Notes: generated by a model not told the origin, from the letters alone. 32,394 bases of DNA from an uncultured Oscillospiraceae bacterium (GCA_944385395.1 CALWXA010000042.1:1-32394), one strand, 5' to 3'; positions 7,453 to 22,910 are shown, counted from the first letter of the stretch. Translations and numbers: made by a program.

Positions 7453-8169
7453 TCAGATTGTTTTCTCCATGGCCCGCAGCTGCTGCCGCTCGCTGTCCGT
7501 AAGGCGTCGAAACGCTCCCGGCGGCAGGTCATCGTCCAGCCGCAGCGGTCCCATGGCCAATCGTTTCAGGTAGAGGACCGGCTTGCCCCGCTGGGCCAGC
7601 ATCCGCTTGACCTGATGGAATTTCCCCTCCTGCACCGTTACCAGCGCTTCGCAGTCCGAAAGGATCTCCAGCCGGGCAGGCAGGCAGACAAGCCCGTCTG
7701 CCAGGGTAATCCCAGCGGCAAAGGCCCGGCAATCCTCCGCCTCCAGACGGCCATCCACCCGGGCGTAATATACCTTGTCCACATGGTGGCGGGGGCTCAG
7801 CAGCCGGTGCGCCAGATCGCCGTCATTGGTCAGCAGCAGCAGACCTTCCGTGTCCTTGTCCAACCGGCCTACGGGAAAAAGGCCCCGGCGCTGCAGCTCC
7901 CGGGGCAGCAGGTCCAGAACGGTTTTCTGCTTTCGGTCCTCTACCGCTGAGAGCACTCCGGCAGGCTTGTGGAGCATTAAATAGGTGTAGGCTTCATAAC
8001 CGGCAGATGCACCGTCCACCAGAATCTCACATTGTTCCGGGTCTATTTTCATCTCCGGGCCTGTGGGACGGCTCCCGTCCACGGTGACACGGCCCTGCCG
8101 CAGCAGTTCCTTCACTTCCCGACGGGACCATTTTCCCGTGGCGCTGAGGATCTTATCCAGCCGTTCCAT
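7453..8169 (-). CDS. rsuA: 16S rRNA pseudouridine synthase, RsuA/RluB family
   Basis: Converts a specific uridine in rRNA to pseudouridine, most likely U516 of 16S rRNA by analogy with RsuA. The product is 238 aa from ATG 8169 (MERLDKILSATGKWSRREVK), preceded by GGAGGTGG. An N-terminal S4 RNA-binding domain (about 1-48) is followed by the catalytic domain with GRLDKDTEGLLLLTNDG (101-117); D104 is the expected nucleophile. EGKFHQVKRM, the second family motif, lies at about 187-196. The family also includes RluB and RluF-like enzymes that modify 23S rRNA; the short length and sequence favour RsuA. It is divergent from the DUF4830 gene. Confidence 0.88.
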   Translation of the reverse strand: MERLDKILSATGKWSRREVKELLRQGRVTVDGSRPTGPEMKIDPEQCEILVDGASAGYEAYTYLMLHKPAGVLSAVEDRKQKTVLDLLPRELQRRGLFPVGRLDKDTEGLLLLTNDGDLAHRLLSPRHHVDKVYYARVDGRLEAEDCRAFAAGITLADGLVCLPARLEILSDCEALVTVQEGKFHQVKRMLAQRGKPVLYLKRLAMGPLRLDDDLPPGAFRRLTDSERQQLRAMEKTI

Positions 8170-8246
8170 ACAACCACCTCCATAGGGTTTATGGTAGCAT
8201 AATCGGCGGCAAAAGGGAATATCCATCCAGTAAGGAGGGATGGAGC

Positions 8247-8705
8247 ATGTTCATCATTCATTTCAAATTGCACAAGCGGGCCTTACTGGCAGCCGTCGCC
8301 ATTCTGGTTCTGGCCCTGGCACTGATCTTTCTGGTAAACCGCTGCGGACAGGACCCGGCAGATCCTATTGAAGCCGGTACGCCGGAACTGCGGATCGCTT
8401 ATCTGGAACAGCTGGGCTGGCAGGTAGATGTTTCCCCGGTGGAAACGCTGGATCTGCAGCTGCCCAAGCCCCTGAACGATGAGTGGCAGGCGTATGCCAA
8501 GCTGCAGTCCCAGCAGGGGCTGCCCTTTGACCAGTTTGCCGGGCAGCAGGTGAAACGCTATACCTACACGGTAAACAATTATCCGGGCATAGAAAAAGGC
8601 GTGCAGATCAATCTCTACGTCAGCGGCAGCCAGCTCATTGGCGGAGATGTGATCGTCCTGGGCAGCGACGGCTTCCAGGCCGGTCTTGCCTTCCCCAAGC
8701 AGTAA
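8247..8705 (+). CDS. DUF4830 domain protein, membrane-anchored
   Basis: This 152-aa protein has an N-terminal membrane segment (about 11-31, LLAAVAILVLALALIFLV) after a short cytoplasmic stretch, then an exported domain. The domain shows the DUF4830 pattern: RIAYLEQLGWQV, a proline-rich strand, KLQSQQGLPFDQFAGQQVKR, YTYTVNNYPG, and the terminal IGGDVIVLGSDGFQAGL. The family is common in Clostridia and has no assigned function. AAGGAGGGA precedes ATG 8247. It stands alone, divergent from rsuA and convergent with tuf, with a shared hairpin downstream. Confidence 0.8.
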   Translation: MFIIHFKLHKRALLAAVAILVLALALIFLVNRCGQDPADPIEAGTPELRIAYLEQLGWQVDVSPVETLDLQLPKPLNDEWQAYAKLQSQQGLPFDQFAGQQVKRYTYTVNNYPGIEKGVQINLYVSGSQLIGGDVIVLGSDGFQAGLAFPKQ

Positions 8706-8764
8706 AGGTGGTTTCGGCTGTGCAGGCTGAGCTGTTTGTCCCCGGCGCCTGACGCTGTACGATA

Positions 8765-8805
8765 TAAAAAAGAGGCAGGAGCCTGTAGCTCCTGCCTCTT
8801 TAGTT
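8765..8805 (-). terminator. Terminator of tuf, probably bidirectional
   Basis: A perfect 13-bp stem: AAAGAGGCAGGAG (8769-8781) pairs with CTCCTGCCTCTTT (8789-8801), 7-base loop. On the minus strand the U-run TTTTTTATATC follows, matching the end of tuf; the DUF4830 gene converges on it from the other side. Confidence 0.88.
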
Positions 8806-8825
8806 ATGCTTTTTGCGATGGCAGA

Positions 8826-10028
8826 TTAGCCGTTGATGGCGATAACAACGCCGGAACCAACGGTACGGCCGCCTTCACGGATAGCGAAACGCAGACCCTC
8901 TTCGATAGCGATGGGGGTGATCAGCTCCACGTTCATGTCGACGTTATCGCCGGGCATGCACATCTCAACGCCCTCGGGCAGGGTGATGATGCCGGTCACG
9001 TCGGTGGTACGGAAGTAGAACTGAGGACGATAGTTGTTGAAGAAGGGGGTGTGACGGCCGCCTTCATCCTTGCTCAGGACGTACACCTGACCCACGAACT
9101 TGGTGTGGGGGTGAATGGAACCGGGCTTAGCCAGAACCTGGCCGCGCTCGATCTCGGTCTTGGCAACGCCGCGCAGCAGGGCGCCGATGTTGTCGCCGGC
9201 CTCAGCGTAGTCCAGCAGCTTGTGGAACATCTCGATACCGGTAACCACGGTCTCGCGCTTCTCGTCCTGCAGGCCCACGATCTCGACCTTCTCGTTCAGC
9301 TTCAGCACGCCGCGCTCCACACGACCGGTAGCCACGGTGCCGCGGCCGGAGATGGTGAACACGTCTTCCACGGGCATCAGGAAGGGCTTGTCCTCCTGAC
9401 GGGCGGGAGTGGGGATCCAGGTATCAACGGCATCCATCAGTTCCTTGATGCAGGCATACTCGGGAGCGTTGACGTCGGTGGACTCGCTGACCAGAGCGTT
9501 CAGAGCGGAACCCTTGATGATGGGGGTATCGTCGCCGGGGAACTCGTAGGTGTTCAGCAGCTCGCGGACTTCCATCTCCACCAGCTCCAGCAGCTCCTCG
9601 TCGTCGACCTGATCGCACTTGTTCAGGAAGACCAGCACGGAGGGCACGTTCACCTGACGGGCCAGCAGCAGGTGCTCACGAGTCTGAGCCATGGGGCCGT
9701 CGGTAGCGGCGATGACCAGGATAGCGCCGTCCATCTGGGCAGCACCGGTGATCATGTTCTTGATATAGTCGGCGTGGCCGGGGCAGTCAACGTGGGCATA
9801 GTGACGAGCCTCGGTCTCATACTCCACGTGAGCGGTGTTGATGGTGATACCACGCTCGCGCTCTTCGGGAGCCTTATCGATGGAAGCGTAATCGGTGTAG
9901 TTGGCCTTGCCCTGCAGTGCCAGATACTTGGTGATGGCAGCGGTCAGAGTGGTCTTACCATGGTCGACGTGGCCGATGGTACCGATGTTAACATGGGGCT
10001 TAGTTCTCTCAAATTTCTGCTTAGCCAT
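8826..10028 (-). CDS. tuf: Elongation factor Tu
   Basis: EF-Tu delivers aminoacyl-tRNA to the ribosomal A site as a GTP complex. The product is 400 aa, full length, with G1 GHVDHGKT (19-26), G3 DCPGH, G4 NKCD and the usual domains 2 and 3 (ending [13 protein letters not shown]). AAGGAGG stands nine bases before ATG 10028. It follows fusA as in most bacteria, but has its own promoter and an inverted repeat over the predicted start site, so it can be expressed independently of the str operon. Confidence 0.99.
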   Translation of the reverse strand: MAKQKFERTKPHVNIGTIGHVDHGKTTLTAAITKYLALQGKANYTDYASIDKAPEERERGITINTAHVEYETEARHYAHVDCPGHADYIKNMITGAAQMDGAILVIAATDGPMAQTREHLLLARQVNVPSVLVFLNKCDQVDDEELLELVEMEVRELLNTYEFPGDDTPIIKGSALNALVSESTDVNAPEYACIKELMDAVDTWIPTPARQEDKPFLMPVEDVFTISGRGTVATGRVERGVLKLNEKVEIVGLQDEKRETVVTGIEMFHKLLDYAEAGDNIGALLRGVAKTEIERGQVLAKPGSIHPHTKFVGQVYVLSKDEGGRHTPFFNNYRPQFYFRTTDVTGIITLPEGVEMCMPGDNVDMNVELITPIAIEEGLRFAIREGGRTVGSGVVIAING

Positions 10029-10070
10029 TTGAAAAAATCCTCCTTAATGTTTTACATTGAGCATCTTGTT

Positions 10071-10093
10071 GCAATGTTACATTCTAACATTGC
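10071..10093. repeat. Perfect inverted repeat at the tuf transcription start
   Basis: GCAATGTTA (10071-10079) and TAACATTGC (10085-10093) are perfectly complementary with a 5-base spacer. The repeat lies immediately downstream of the predicted tuf -10 box (10095-10100), so it covers about -5 to +18. It could be a repressor operator or a hairpin at the 5' end of the mRNA. Confidence 0.65.
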
Positions 10094-10094
10094 T

Positions 10095-10123
10095 ATTCTA
10101 CAGTATTTATAGGGGAAAAGCAA
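10095..10123 (-). promoter_or_regulatory. Sigma-A promoter of tuf
   Basis: On the minus strand: TTGCTT (10123-10118), 17-bp spacer, TAGAAT (10100-10095), in the 110-bp gap between fusA and tuf. The predicted start is near 10088. Confidence 0.68.
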
Positions 10124-10138
10124 TGGTAATTTCGTGCT

Positions 10139-12247
10139 TTACGCATTTTCGCGGCCGGCACGTTTGGCCACCAGCTTTTCCTGCAGGCTCTTGGGCAGCT
10201 CGATATAGTGGCTGGGCTCCATGGTGTACTGGCCACGGCCCTGGGTACGGGACCGCAGGTCGGTGGCGTAACCGAACATCTCAGCCAGAGGCACGAAGGC
10301 ATCGATCTGCTGTGCGCCGGAGCGCATCTCATAACCCTGGATCTGGCCACGGCGGCTGTTGAGGTCACCGATGACATCGCCCATATACTCATCGGGTACG
10401 ATGACGCACACCTTCATAATGGGCTCCAGCAGGGTGGGGCTGGCCTTGCGCATAGCCTCCTTGAACGCCATGGAACCGGCGATCTTAAAGGCCATTTCGG
10501 AGGAGTCCACCTCGTGGTAAGAACCGTCGTACAGGGTGACCTTGACGTCCACAACGGGATAGCCGGCCACAACACCGGAGAGCATAGCGCCCTGGATACC
10601 GGCATCGATGGCGGGGATATACTCCTTGGGCACGGCACCGCCGACGATCTTGCTGACGAACTCATAGCCCTTACCGGACTCATTGGGCTCCACATGGATC
10701 TTGACGTGACCGTACTGACCCTTACCACCGCTCTGGCGGGCATACTTGGTATCCTGATCCACAGCCTTGCGGATGGTCTCCTTGTAAGCCACCTGGGGAG
10801 CGCCCACGTTGGCTTCCACCTTGAACTCGCGCAGCAGGCGGTCCACGATGATCTCCAGGTGCAGCTCGCCCATACCGGCGATGATGGTCTGACCGGTTTC
10901 CTCATCGGTGTAGGTGCGGAAGGTGGGGTCTTCCTCAGCCAGCTTGGCCAGGGCGATGCCCATCTTCTCCTCACCGGCCTTGGTCTTGGGCTCGATGGCC
11001 ACACGGATCACAGGCTCGGGGAACTCCATGGACTCCAGGATGATGGGGTTCTTCTCGTCGCACAGGGTATCGCCGGTGGTGGTGTTCTTCAGACCCACCA
11101 CAGCAGCGATATCGCCGGCGTAAACGGTCTCGATATCCTCCCGGTGGTTGGCGTGCATCTGCAGCAGACGGCCGATACGCTCCCGCTTATTCTTGGTAGC
11201 GTTGAGCACGGCGCTGCCGGTATTGATGGTACCGGAATACACCCGGAAGAAGCTCAGACGGCCCACATAGGGGTCGGTCATGATCTTGAAAGCCAGTGCG
11301 GCGAAGGGAGCGTCATCGCTGGAGGGCCGCTCCTCTTCCTCATCGGTCTTGGGGTTGACGCCCTTGATGGCGGCAATATCGGTGGGGGCGGGCATATAAT
11401 CCACCACGGCATCCAGCAGCTTCTGAACGCCCTTGTTGCGGTAAGAGGAACCGCAGACCACGGGGATCATTTCCACGGCGATGGTCGCCTTGCGGATAGC
11501 CTTGCGGATCTTGTCGGTGGGGATCTCCTCACCTTCCAGATACATCATCATGATCTCGTCGTCGAACATGCTGACGGCGTCGAGCATCTTTTCCCGATAC
11601 TCTTCGGCCAGATCCTTCATATCCTCGGGGATCTCCTCCACCCGGACATCCTTGCCCAGCTGATCGTAGTAGATATCGGCCTTCATCTCCACCAGGTCGA
11701 TGATACCCTTGAAGGTATCCTCCTTACCGATGGGCAGCTGAATCGGCACAGCATTGCACTTAAGACGTTCGGCAATCATGTCCAGCACGTGATAGAAATC
11801 GGCGCCGGTGATGTCCATCTTATTGACGTAGATCATCCGGGGGACATGATAGTGATCGGCCTGGCGCCACACGGTCTCAGACTGAGGCTCCACGCCGCCC
11901 TTGGCACACATCACGGTGACGGAACCGTCCAGCACGCGCAGAGAACGCTCCACTTCCACAGTAAAGTCCACGTGGCCGGGGGTGTCAATGATGTTGATGC
12001 GCGTCTGGGGGAACTGCTTTTCCGAACCAGTCCAGTAGCAGGTGGTAGCGGCGGAAGTGATGGTAATGCCACGTTCCTGCTCCTGCTCCATCCAGTCCAT
12101 GGTGGCAGTGCCCTCGTGCGTCTCACCGATTTTATAGTTGACGCCCGTGTAGTACAGAATACGTTCTGTGGTCGTGGTCTTGCCTGCATCGATGTGGGCC
12201 ATGATGCCGATATTTCTTGTGTTTTCCAGACTGACTTTTCTCGGCAT
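10139..12247 (-). CDS. fusA: Elongation factor G
   Basis: EF-G is the GTPase that drives ribosomal translocation. The product is 702 aa, full length. G1 is AHIDAGKT (17-24), G3 DTPGHVDF, G4 NKMD; domain IV (about 480-600, with [14 protein letters not shown]) and domain V are complete. AAGGAG lies upstream of ATG 12247. It is 27 bp downstream of rpsG in the L7Ae-rpsL-rpsG-fusA operon. I see no terminator between it and tuf. Confidence 0.99.
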   Translation of the reverse strand: MPRKVSLENTRNIGIMAHIDAGKTTTTERILYYTGVNYKIGETHEGTATMDWMEQEQERGITITSAATTCYWTGSEKQFPQTRINIIDTPGHVDFTVEVERSLRVLDGSVTVMCAKGGVEPQSETVWRQADHYHVPRMIYVNKMDITGADFYHVLDMIAERLKCNAVPIQLPIGKEDTFKGIIDLVEMKADIYYDQLGKDVRVEEIPEDMKDLAEEYREKMLDAVSMFDDEIMMMYLEGEEIPTDKIRKAIRKATIAVEMIPVVCGSSYRNKGVQKLLDAVVDYMPAPTDIAAIKGVNPKTDEEEERPSSDDAPFAALAFKIMTDPYVGRLSFFRVYSGTINTGSAVLNATKNKRERIGRLLQMHANHREDIETVYAGDIAAVVGLKNTTTGDTLCDEKNPIILESMEFPEPVIRVAIEPKTKAGEEKMGIALAKLAEEDPTFRTYTDEETGQTIIAGMGELHLEIIVDRLLREFKVEANVGAPQVAYKETIRKAVDQDTKYARQSGGKGQYGHVKIHVEPNESGKGYEFVSKIVGGAVPKEYIPAIDAGIQGAMLSGVVAGYPVVDVKVTLYDGSYHEVDSSEMAFKIAGSMAFKEAMRKASPTLLEPIMKVCVIVPDEYMGDVIGDLNSRRGQIQGYEMRSGAQQIDAFVPLAEMFGYATDLRSRTQGRGQYTMEPSHYIELPKSLQEKLVAKRAGRENA

Positions 12248-12274
12248 AACGTTCTCCTTTTCTCTATGCTCTCA

Positions 12275-12745
12275 TTACCAGCGGAAGTGTGCGAATGCCT
12301 TGTTGGCCTCGGCCATCTTGTGGACATCCTCACGCTTCTTGACGGATGCGCCGGTGTTGTTGGCGGCATCCATGATCTCGCCGGCCAGGCGCTCAGCCAT
12401 AGTGCGCTCGCTGCGGGCGCGGGAATAGGCGGTGAGCCAGCGCAGACCCAGGGTCTGACGACGGGCGGGCCGGACTTCCATAGGCACCTGATAGGTGGCG
12501 CCGCCGACACGGCGGGACTTGACTTCCAGGCTGGGCATGATATTCTCCATAGCCTGGGAGAACACTTCCAGAGGATCCTTTTCGGTCTTCTCCTTGATGA
12601 GATCGAAAGCGCCGTAAACGACCTTCTGGGCTACGCCCTTCTTACCATCCAGCATGATGCTGTTGACCAGCTTGGTCACCAGGATGCTGTTGTACATGGG
12701 ATCGGGCAAAATTTCTCTTTTGGGAACATTACCTCTTCTGGGCAC
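12275..12745 (-). CDS. rpsG: 30S ribosomal protein S7
   Basis: S7 nucleates assembly of the 3' domain of 16S rRNA and contacts the E site. From GTG 12745 (read as [20 protein letters not shown]) it is 156 aa, the standard length, with AAGGAGGG seven bases upstream. An in-frame ATG six codons earlier would destroy the conserved N-terminus, so the GTG decides the start. The C-terminal NKAFAHFRW is typical. The region between rpsL and rpsG can form two hairpins, the place where S7 autoregulates in E. coli. Confidence 0.98.
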   Translation of the reverse strand: MPRRGNVPKREILPDPMYNSILVTKLVNSIMLDGKKGVAQKVVYGAFDLIKEKTEKDPLEVFSQAMENIMPSLEVKSRRVGGATYQVPMEVRPARRQTLGLRWLTAYSRARSERTMAERLAGEIMDAANNTGASVKKREDVHKMAEANKAFAHFRW

Positions 12746-12786
12746 TTTGCTTCCCTCCTTCATAAGAATATGATTTCATCGGTACT

Positions 12787-12846
12787 CAACGGTTTTGCAC
12801 CGTTGTACGGCCTGCCAAAGAGGTAGTTATATCAACCTTTTCGGCA
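12787..12846 (-). promoter_or_regulatory. Two hairpins between rpsL and rpsG, possible S7 control site
   Basis: In the 121-bp gap between S12 and S7 the minus-strand RNA can form two stems. The first pairs 12813-12824 with 12835-12846, twelve pairs with one mismatch and one G-U, loop of 10. The second pairs CAACGGT with ACCGTTG (12787-12793/12799-12805), loop of 5. In E. coli S7 binds the rpsL-rpsG spacer to repress translation; the equivalence here is inferred. Confidence 0.5.
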
Positions 12847-12866
12847 AAGCTCATTTCATGCGGGGC

Positions 12867-13283
12867 TTACTTGCTCTTGGGACGCTTGGCACCGTACTTG
12901 GAACGGCCCTGCATACGGCCCTGAACACCCTGGGCATCCAGCGTACCACGGATGATGTGGTAACGAACACCGGGCAGGTCCTTTACACGGCCGCCGCGGA
13001 TCATCACTACAGAGTGCTCCTGCAGGGAATGGCCCACGCCGGGAATGTAAGCGGTGACCTCGTAGCCATTGGTCAGACGCACACGGGCGATCTTACGCAG
13101 AGCGGAGTTAGGCTTCTTGGGGGTAGCCGTTCTCACGGCGGTGCAGACGCCGCGCTTCTGAGGAGAAGACAGATTGGTCTCCTTATTCTTCAGCGTGTTC
13201 AGTCCCTTCTGCATTGCAGGAGAATTGGACTTGTAGGTGGTCTGCTTTCTGCCCTGCTTGACCAGCTGATTAAAAGTAGGCAT
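12867..13283 (-). CDS. rpsL: 30S ribosomal protein S12
   Basis: S12 sits in the decoding centre and controls accuracy. At 138 aa it is the longer Firmicute form. [11 protein letters not shown] and [10 protein letters not shown] carry the lysines altered in streptomycin resistance, both wild-type here. AAAGGAGTT precedes ATG 13283. It is the second gene of the operon, after the L7Ae-like gene. Confidence 0.98.
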   Translation of the reverse strand: MPTFNQLVKQGRKQTTYKSNSPAMQKGLNTLKNKETNLSSPQKRGVCTAVRTATPKKPNSALRKIARVRLTNGYEVTAYIPGVGHSLQEHSVVMIRGGRVKDLPGVRYHIIRGTLDAQGVQGRMQGRSKYGAKRPKSK

Positions 13284-13368
13284 GCAATGAACTCCTTTCT
13301 ATAGAATGTTTTGGGAGATTCTCCCTATATTTTTCACAGAATACCGCAATGGCATTCCGGGAAAAACC

Positions 13369-13617
13369 TTATGTTTCTGCCAACAGCGCCGCAGCGGCGG
13401 TGCCCACCCGGATCCCGCAGGCTTTTCCCAGCTGACGCATGGTCCAGCCGGTGTCCACGCAGATTCCCTGCTGCTCACAGCATTCCAGCAGCGGCTGTGT
13501 AAGCTGCGGATCGGCGTCACAGGCCAGGAACACTTTCCGGGCCAGCCCCTGGGAAATGGCACGCTGGGTCTGCTTGAGCCCCACGGTCTTGTCCTTACCG
13601 GCCAGCGCATCCGTCAC
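13369..13617 (-). CDS. L7Ae/L30e-family RNA-binding protein, YbxF-like
   Basis: This small K-turn RNA-binding protein is 82 aa, the same length as B. subtilis YbxF, which lies at the same place before rpsL. Visible family features are the N-terminal GLKQTQRAISQGLARKVFLA helix-strand with the conserved K-T-x-A region, ACDADPQLTQPLLECCEQQG, and the C-terminal MRQLGKACGIRVGTAAAALL. The start is GTG 13617 with AGGAGGG nine bases upstream; other frames in this stretch lack these motifs. It is the first gene of the str operon, behind a strong promoter. Its cellular target is not established. Confidence 0.88.
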   Translation of the reverse strand: MTDALAGKDKTVGLKQTQRAISQGLARKVFLACDADPQLTQPLLECCEQQGICVDTGWTMRQLGKACGIRVGTAAAALLAET

Positions 13618-13691
13618 GGCGTATTCCCTCCTGTTGAGGTGATCTCATTGGCATGGCAAAATACACGAAAAAACTTCTCGCGCAATTTGAA

Positions 13692-13720
13692 ATTATAGCA
13701 TACGCAATCCATAGCGTCAA
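13692..13720 (-). promoter_or_regulatory. Sigma-A promoter of the L7Ae-rpsL-rpsG-fusA operon
   Basis: On the minus strand: TTGACG (13720-13715), 17-bp spacer, TATAAT (13697-13692). The leader is about 70 nt. Together with the hairpin at 13843-13875 it separates the str operon from rpoBC. Confidence 0.85.
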
Positions 13721-13842
13721 GTACAACTCCTGCAAAATTTTCCGTGTTTCTCTGCACTTTTTCGCCAAAATATCCGGGAAGAACAGGGGCTTTTCTGTGA
13801 TATCATGCCACAATGCCCTCCCCCGCCGGTGTAAGAGCAGAA

Positions 13843-13875
13843 GGATGCCCGGCTCCTGCCGGGAGCCGGGCATCC
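13843..13875 (-). terminator. GC-rich hairpin after rpoC
   Basis: A perfect 14-bp stem (13843-13856 with 13862-13875, core GGATGCCCGGCTCC) with a 5-base loop lies 57 nt past the rpoC stop. The following minus-strand bases (TTCTGCTCTTA) make a poor U-tract, so termination may be partial. It is nearly symmetric and could act on both strands. Confidence 0.65.
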
Positions 13876-13931
13876 GATGATCTGATTCTGCTTGGATGCA
13901 GCCTTCGGTGCATCCTGGGCACGCGTTCTTT

Positions 13932-17798
<3,867 letters not shown>

Positions 17799-17819
17799 TG
17801 TATATGCTCCTCCTGTTCC

Positions 17820-21497
<3,678 letters not shown>

Positions 21498-21551
21498 CTT
21501 CAATCCTCACGCCTTTCTTCTTGGTGATGGTGTACCTGATTCTCTTCCGCC

Positions 21552-21597
21552 GTCCTGTTTGACACGCCCGGGTTTGTTGCGTGTTTTTCTGCAGGAC
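21552..21597 (-). promoter_or_regulatory. Nested stem structure in the rpoB leader
   Basis: In the minus-strand leader, GTCCTG (21597-21592) pairs with CAGGAC (21557-21552). Inside it ACACGC (21584-21579) pairs with GCGTGT (21567-21562). The result is two 6-bp helices separated by a 7/4 internal loop and capped by 11 bases, about 55 nt before the rpoB start. No U-tract follows, so it is not a simple terminator. Confidence 0.5.
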
Positions 21598-21682
21598 CCA
21601 CTTGTAATTTGGGGTAAAAGCTGGTATAGTAACCATACGGTTAAATGGGCGGTTAGGCCCACTCTCCGAATATAAGCGCTTA

Positions 21683-21711
21683 ATTTTACCAAATTCAGCG
21701 CAGCGTGTCAA
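21683..21711 (-). promoter_or_regulatory. Sigma-A promoter of rpoBC
   Basis: On the minus strand: TTGACA (21711-21706), 17-bp spacer, TAAAAT (21688-21683). The predicted start near 21676 gives a leader of about 180 nt. Confidence 0.85.
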
Positions 21712-21725
21712 GGGTTTTCTTGTCT

Positions 21726-21754
21726 GATCCGAAGTTTTTTTCGGGTCTTTTTTT
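21726..21754 (+). terminator. Orphan terminator-like hairpin before traX
   Basis: GATCCGAA (21726-21733) pairs with TTCGGGTC (21740-21747, one G-U), followed on the plus strand by seven T (21748-21754). No plus-strand gene ends here; it lies just upstream of the rpoB promoter and ahead of traX. Confidence 0.6.
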
Positions 21755-21826
21755 GTGGCCGGGTTTTTCCCGTCCCCGCATTCCGCTTCCGGGCGCTGTT
21801 CCGGCTGTCAGAAAGGATCCTGTGTC

Positions 21827-22576
21827 ATGAAACAATCCCGCTTTTCTCTGGATATCAGCTCCGCCGGTCTCCATATCCTGGGCATGGTGCTGATGTTTCT
21901 GGATCACACCTATGCCACCATTGCCCCGGACTGGGCATGGCTGAACTGGGCAGGCCGTCTGGCCTTCCCCATTTTTGCCTTCCTCACCGCCCAGGGCTAT
22001 TTCCATACCAAGAACTTCAAAGGCTACCTGGGCCGGATGGTACTCTTCGCCCTGCTGGCAGAGCTGCCCTTCAACCTGATGTGCAGCGGCGGGGAAAGCG
22101 CCTTTTACCCCCAGCACCAGAACGTGCTGTTCACCCTGGCCCTGTCCCTGGTGCTGATGCGCTGCGCCGACCGGTTCCGGGAAAGCCGCCACGTGGGGCT
22201 TGCGGTGTTTGGTTCCGGCGTGGTGGTGCTGCTGGGCTCCCTGCTGGGCTCTGCCCTGATGCTGGATTATTACGGCATCGGTGTGGTGACGGTGCTGGTG
22301 TTCTACTTCTTCCGGGAGCGTACGGTGTGGAGCTTCCTGTTCCAGACGGTATGCCTGGGCTTCCTCAATATCTATATGATGGAAACCCCCGCCCTGCCGG
22401 GTCTGTCCTTCGCCCTGCCCATCCAGGCCCTGGCCCTGCTGGCCCTGATCCCCATCTGGCTGTACCGGGGCCGCCGGGGCAACAGCTCCGTGCTGTTCCG
22501 CTGGTTCTGCTACTTCTTTTATCCGGCCCATATCCTGGTGCTGGTGTCTCTGGCCCTGCTGGGCCTGCAGCTGTAA
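21827..22576 (+). CDS. TraX family membrane protein
   Basis: This 249-aa polytopic membrane protein of the TraX family is named after the F-plasmid pilin acetylase. Chromosomal homologues are common in Firmicutes and their substrate is unknown. The family block is clear: MFLDHTYATIAPDWAWLNWAGR, then LAFPIFAFLTAQGYFHTKNF, LLAELPFNLM and HQNVLFTLALSLVL, followed by several further helices and a C-terminal FYPAHILVLVSLALLGL. The start ATG 21827 (MKQSRFSLD) follows AAAGGA; an upstream in-frame ATG at 21755 lies next to a terminator and adds no helix. It is divergent from rpoB and has its own terminator. Confidence 0.87.
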   Translation: MKQSRFSLDISSAGLHILGMVLMFLDHTYATIAPDWAWLNWAGRLAFPIFAFLTAQGYFHTKNFKGYLGRMVLFALLAELPFNLMCSGGESAFYPQHQNVLFTLALSLVLMRCADRFRESRHVGLAVFGSGVVVLLGSLLGSALMLDYYGIGVVTVLVFYFFRERTVWSFLFQTVCLGFLNIYMMETPALPGLSFALPIQALALLALIPIWLYRGRRGNSSVLFRWFCYFFYPAHILVLVSLALLGLQL

Positions 22577-22613
22577 GCCAAAACCGGCCTCACATAATCT
22601 GTGTTCCCACCCT

Positions 22614-22646
22614 CCCGCTCTGCTTTTGGCAGAGCGGGATTTTTTC
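22614..22646 (+). terminator. Terminator of traX
   Basis: CCCGCTCTGC (22614-22623) pairs perfectly with GCAGAGCGGG (22629-22638), followed by ATTTTTTC. Confidence 0.9.
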
Positions 22647-22692
22647 TCCCCTGTTTCTCAAAAAATTCTCAGACTTTTCTTCTCTTTTTCCC

Positions 22693-22721
22693 TTGACAAA
22701 TCTCACCTGCTGCGCTATGAT
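22693..22721 (+). promoter_or_regulatory. Sigma-A promoter of the palindrome-controlled transcript
   Basis: TTGACA (22693-22698), 17-bp spacer, TATGAT (22716-22721). The predicted start is near 22728, at the edge of the palindrome that follows. Confidence 0.85.
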
Positions 22722-22727
22722 GCAGTC

Positions 22728-22745
22728 AGTTAGCTTAAGCTAACT
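22728..22745. promoter_or_regulatory. 18-bp palindrome, DtxR-like metal box
   Basis: AGTTAGCTTAAGCTAACT is a perfect palindrome with TTAGC half sites. It resembles operators of the DtxR/IdeR metalloregulators (TTAGG half sites), which often sit over iron-uptake promoters. It begins at the predicted +1, so a bound protein would block initiation. The regulator is not encoded in the window, so the family is inferred. Confidence 0.62.
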
Positions 22746-22910
22746 TCTCTGTATTGAATCACGCCGTGTCCTTCTGCCCCACCGGCAAACGGAGATGTGC
22801 CACCCCGGTAAGTCCCGGGGACTCCGCAGGATACAGCGGTTGGATTCAGCGCTTCTTTCTTTAGCCCGGCGGTTGCATCGAGCCGCCGGGCACCTTCCTT
22901 TTGCTTTTGG
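22729..22910 (+). ncRNA. Candidate structured RNA ahead of copA
   Basis: The interval 22745-22910 has no ORF with a ribosome binding site; a 36-codon TTG frame at 22754-22864 lacks one. The plus-strand RNA can form a three-way junction. An outer helix CTGTAT/ATACAG (22749-22754/22831-22836) closes it. One arm is GCCG(TG)/(CA)CCGGC (22763-22768/22780-22786). A second arm is CGGAG/CTCCG (22790-22794/22822-22826), extended by CCCCGG/CCGGGG (22803-22808/22815-22820). TGAATC (22755-22760) can also pair across the outer helix with GATTCA (22843-22848), as a pseudoknot or an alternative fold. A GC-rich hairpin follows. It matches no riboswitch class I can recall. It could be a small RNA or a leader of copA. 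Confidence 0.45.
22864..22910 (+). terminator. Possible terminator or attenuator between the structured RNA and copA
   Basis: GCCCGGCGG (22864-22872) pairs with CCGCCGGGC (22883-22891) around a 10-base loop, followed by the T-rich but interrupted ACCTTCCTTTTGCTTTT. Termination may be incomplete. Confidence 0.5.

Noticed and set aside
10208..12826. An 872-codon open frame antisense to fusA and rpsG
   Set aside because: Composition is that of a reverse-frame shadow, and both sense genes are certain.
13299..13610. A 103-codon frame overlapping the L7Ae-like gene
   Set aside because: It lacks family motifs, whereas the frame at 13369-13617 gives an 82-aa L7Ae-type protein with a good ribosome binding site.
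22754..22864. A 36-codon TTG-start ORF inside the structured RNA candidate
   Set aside because: It has no ribosome binding site and no recognisable protein, and the same bases form the helices.
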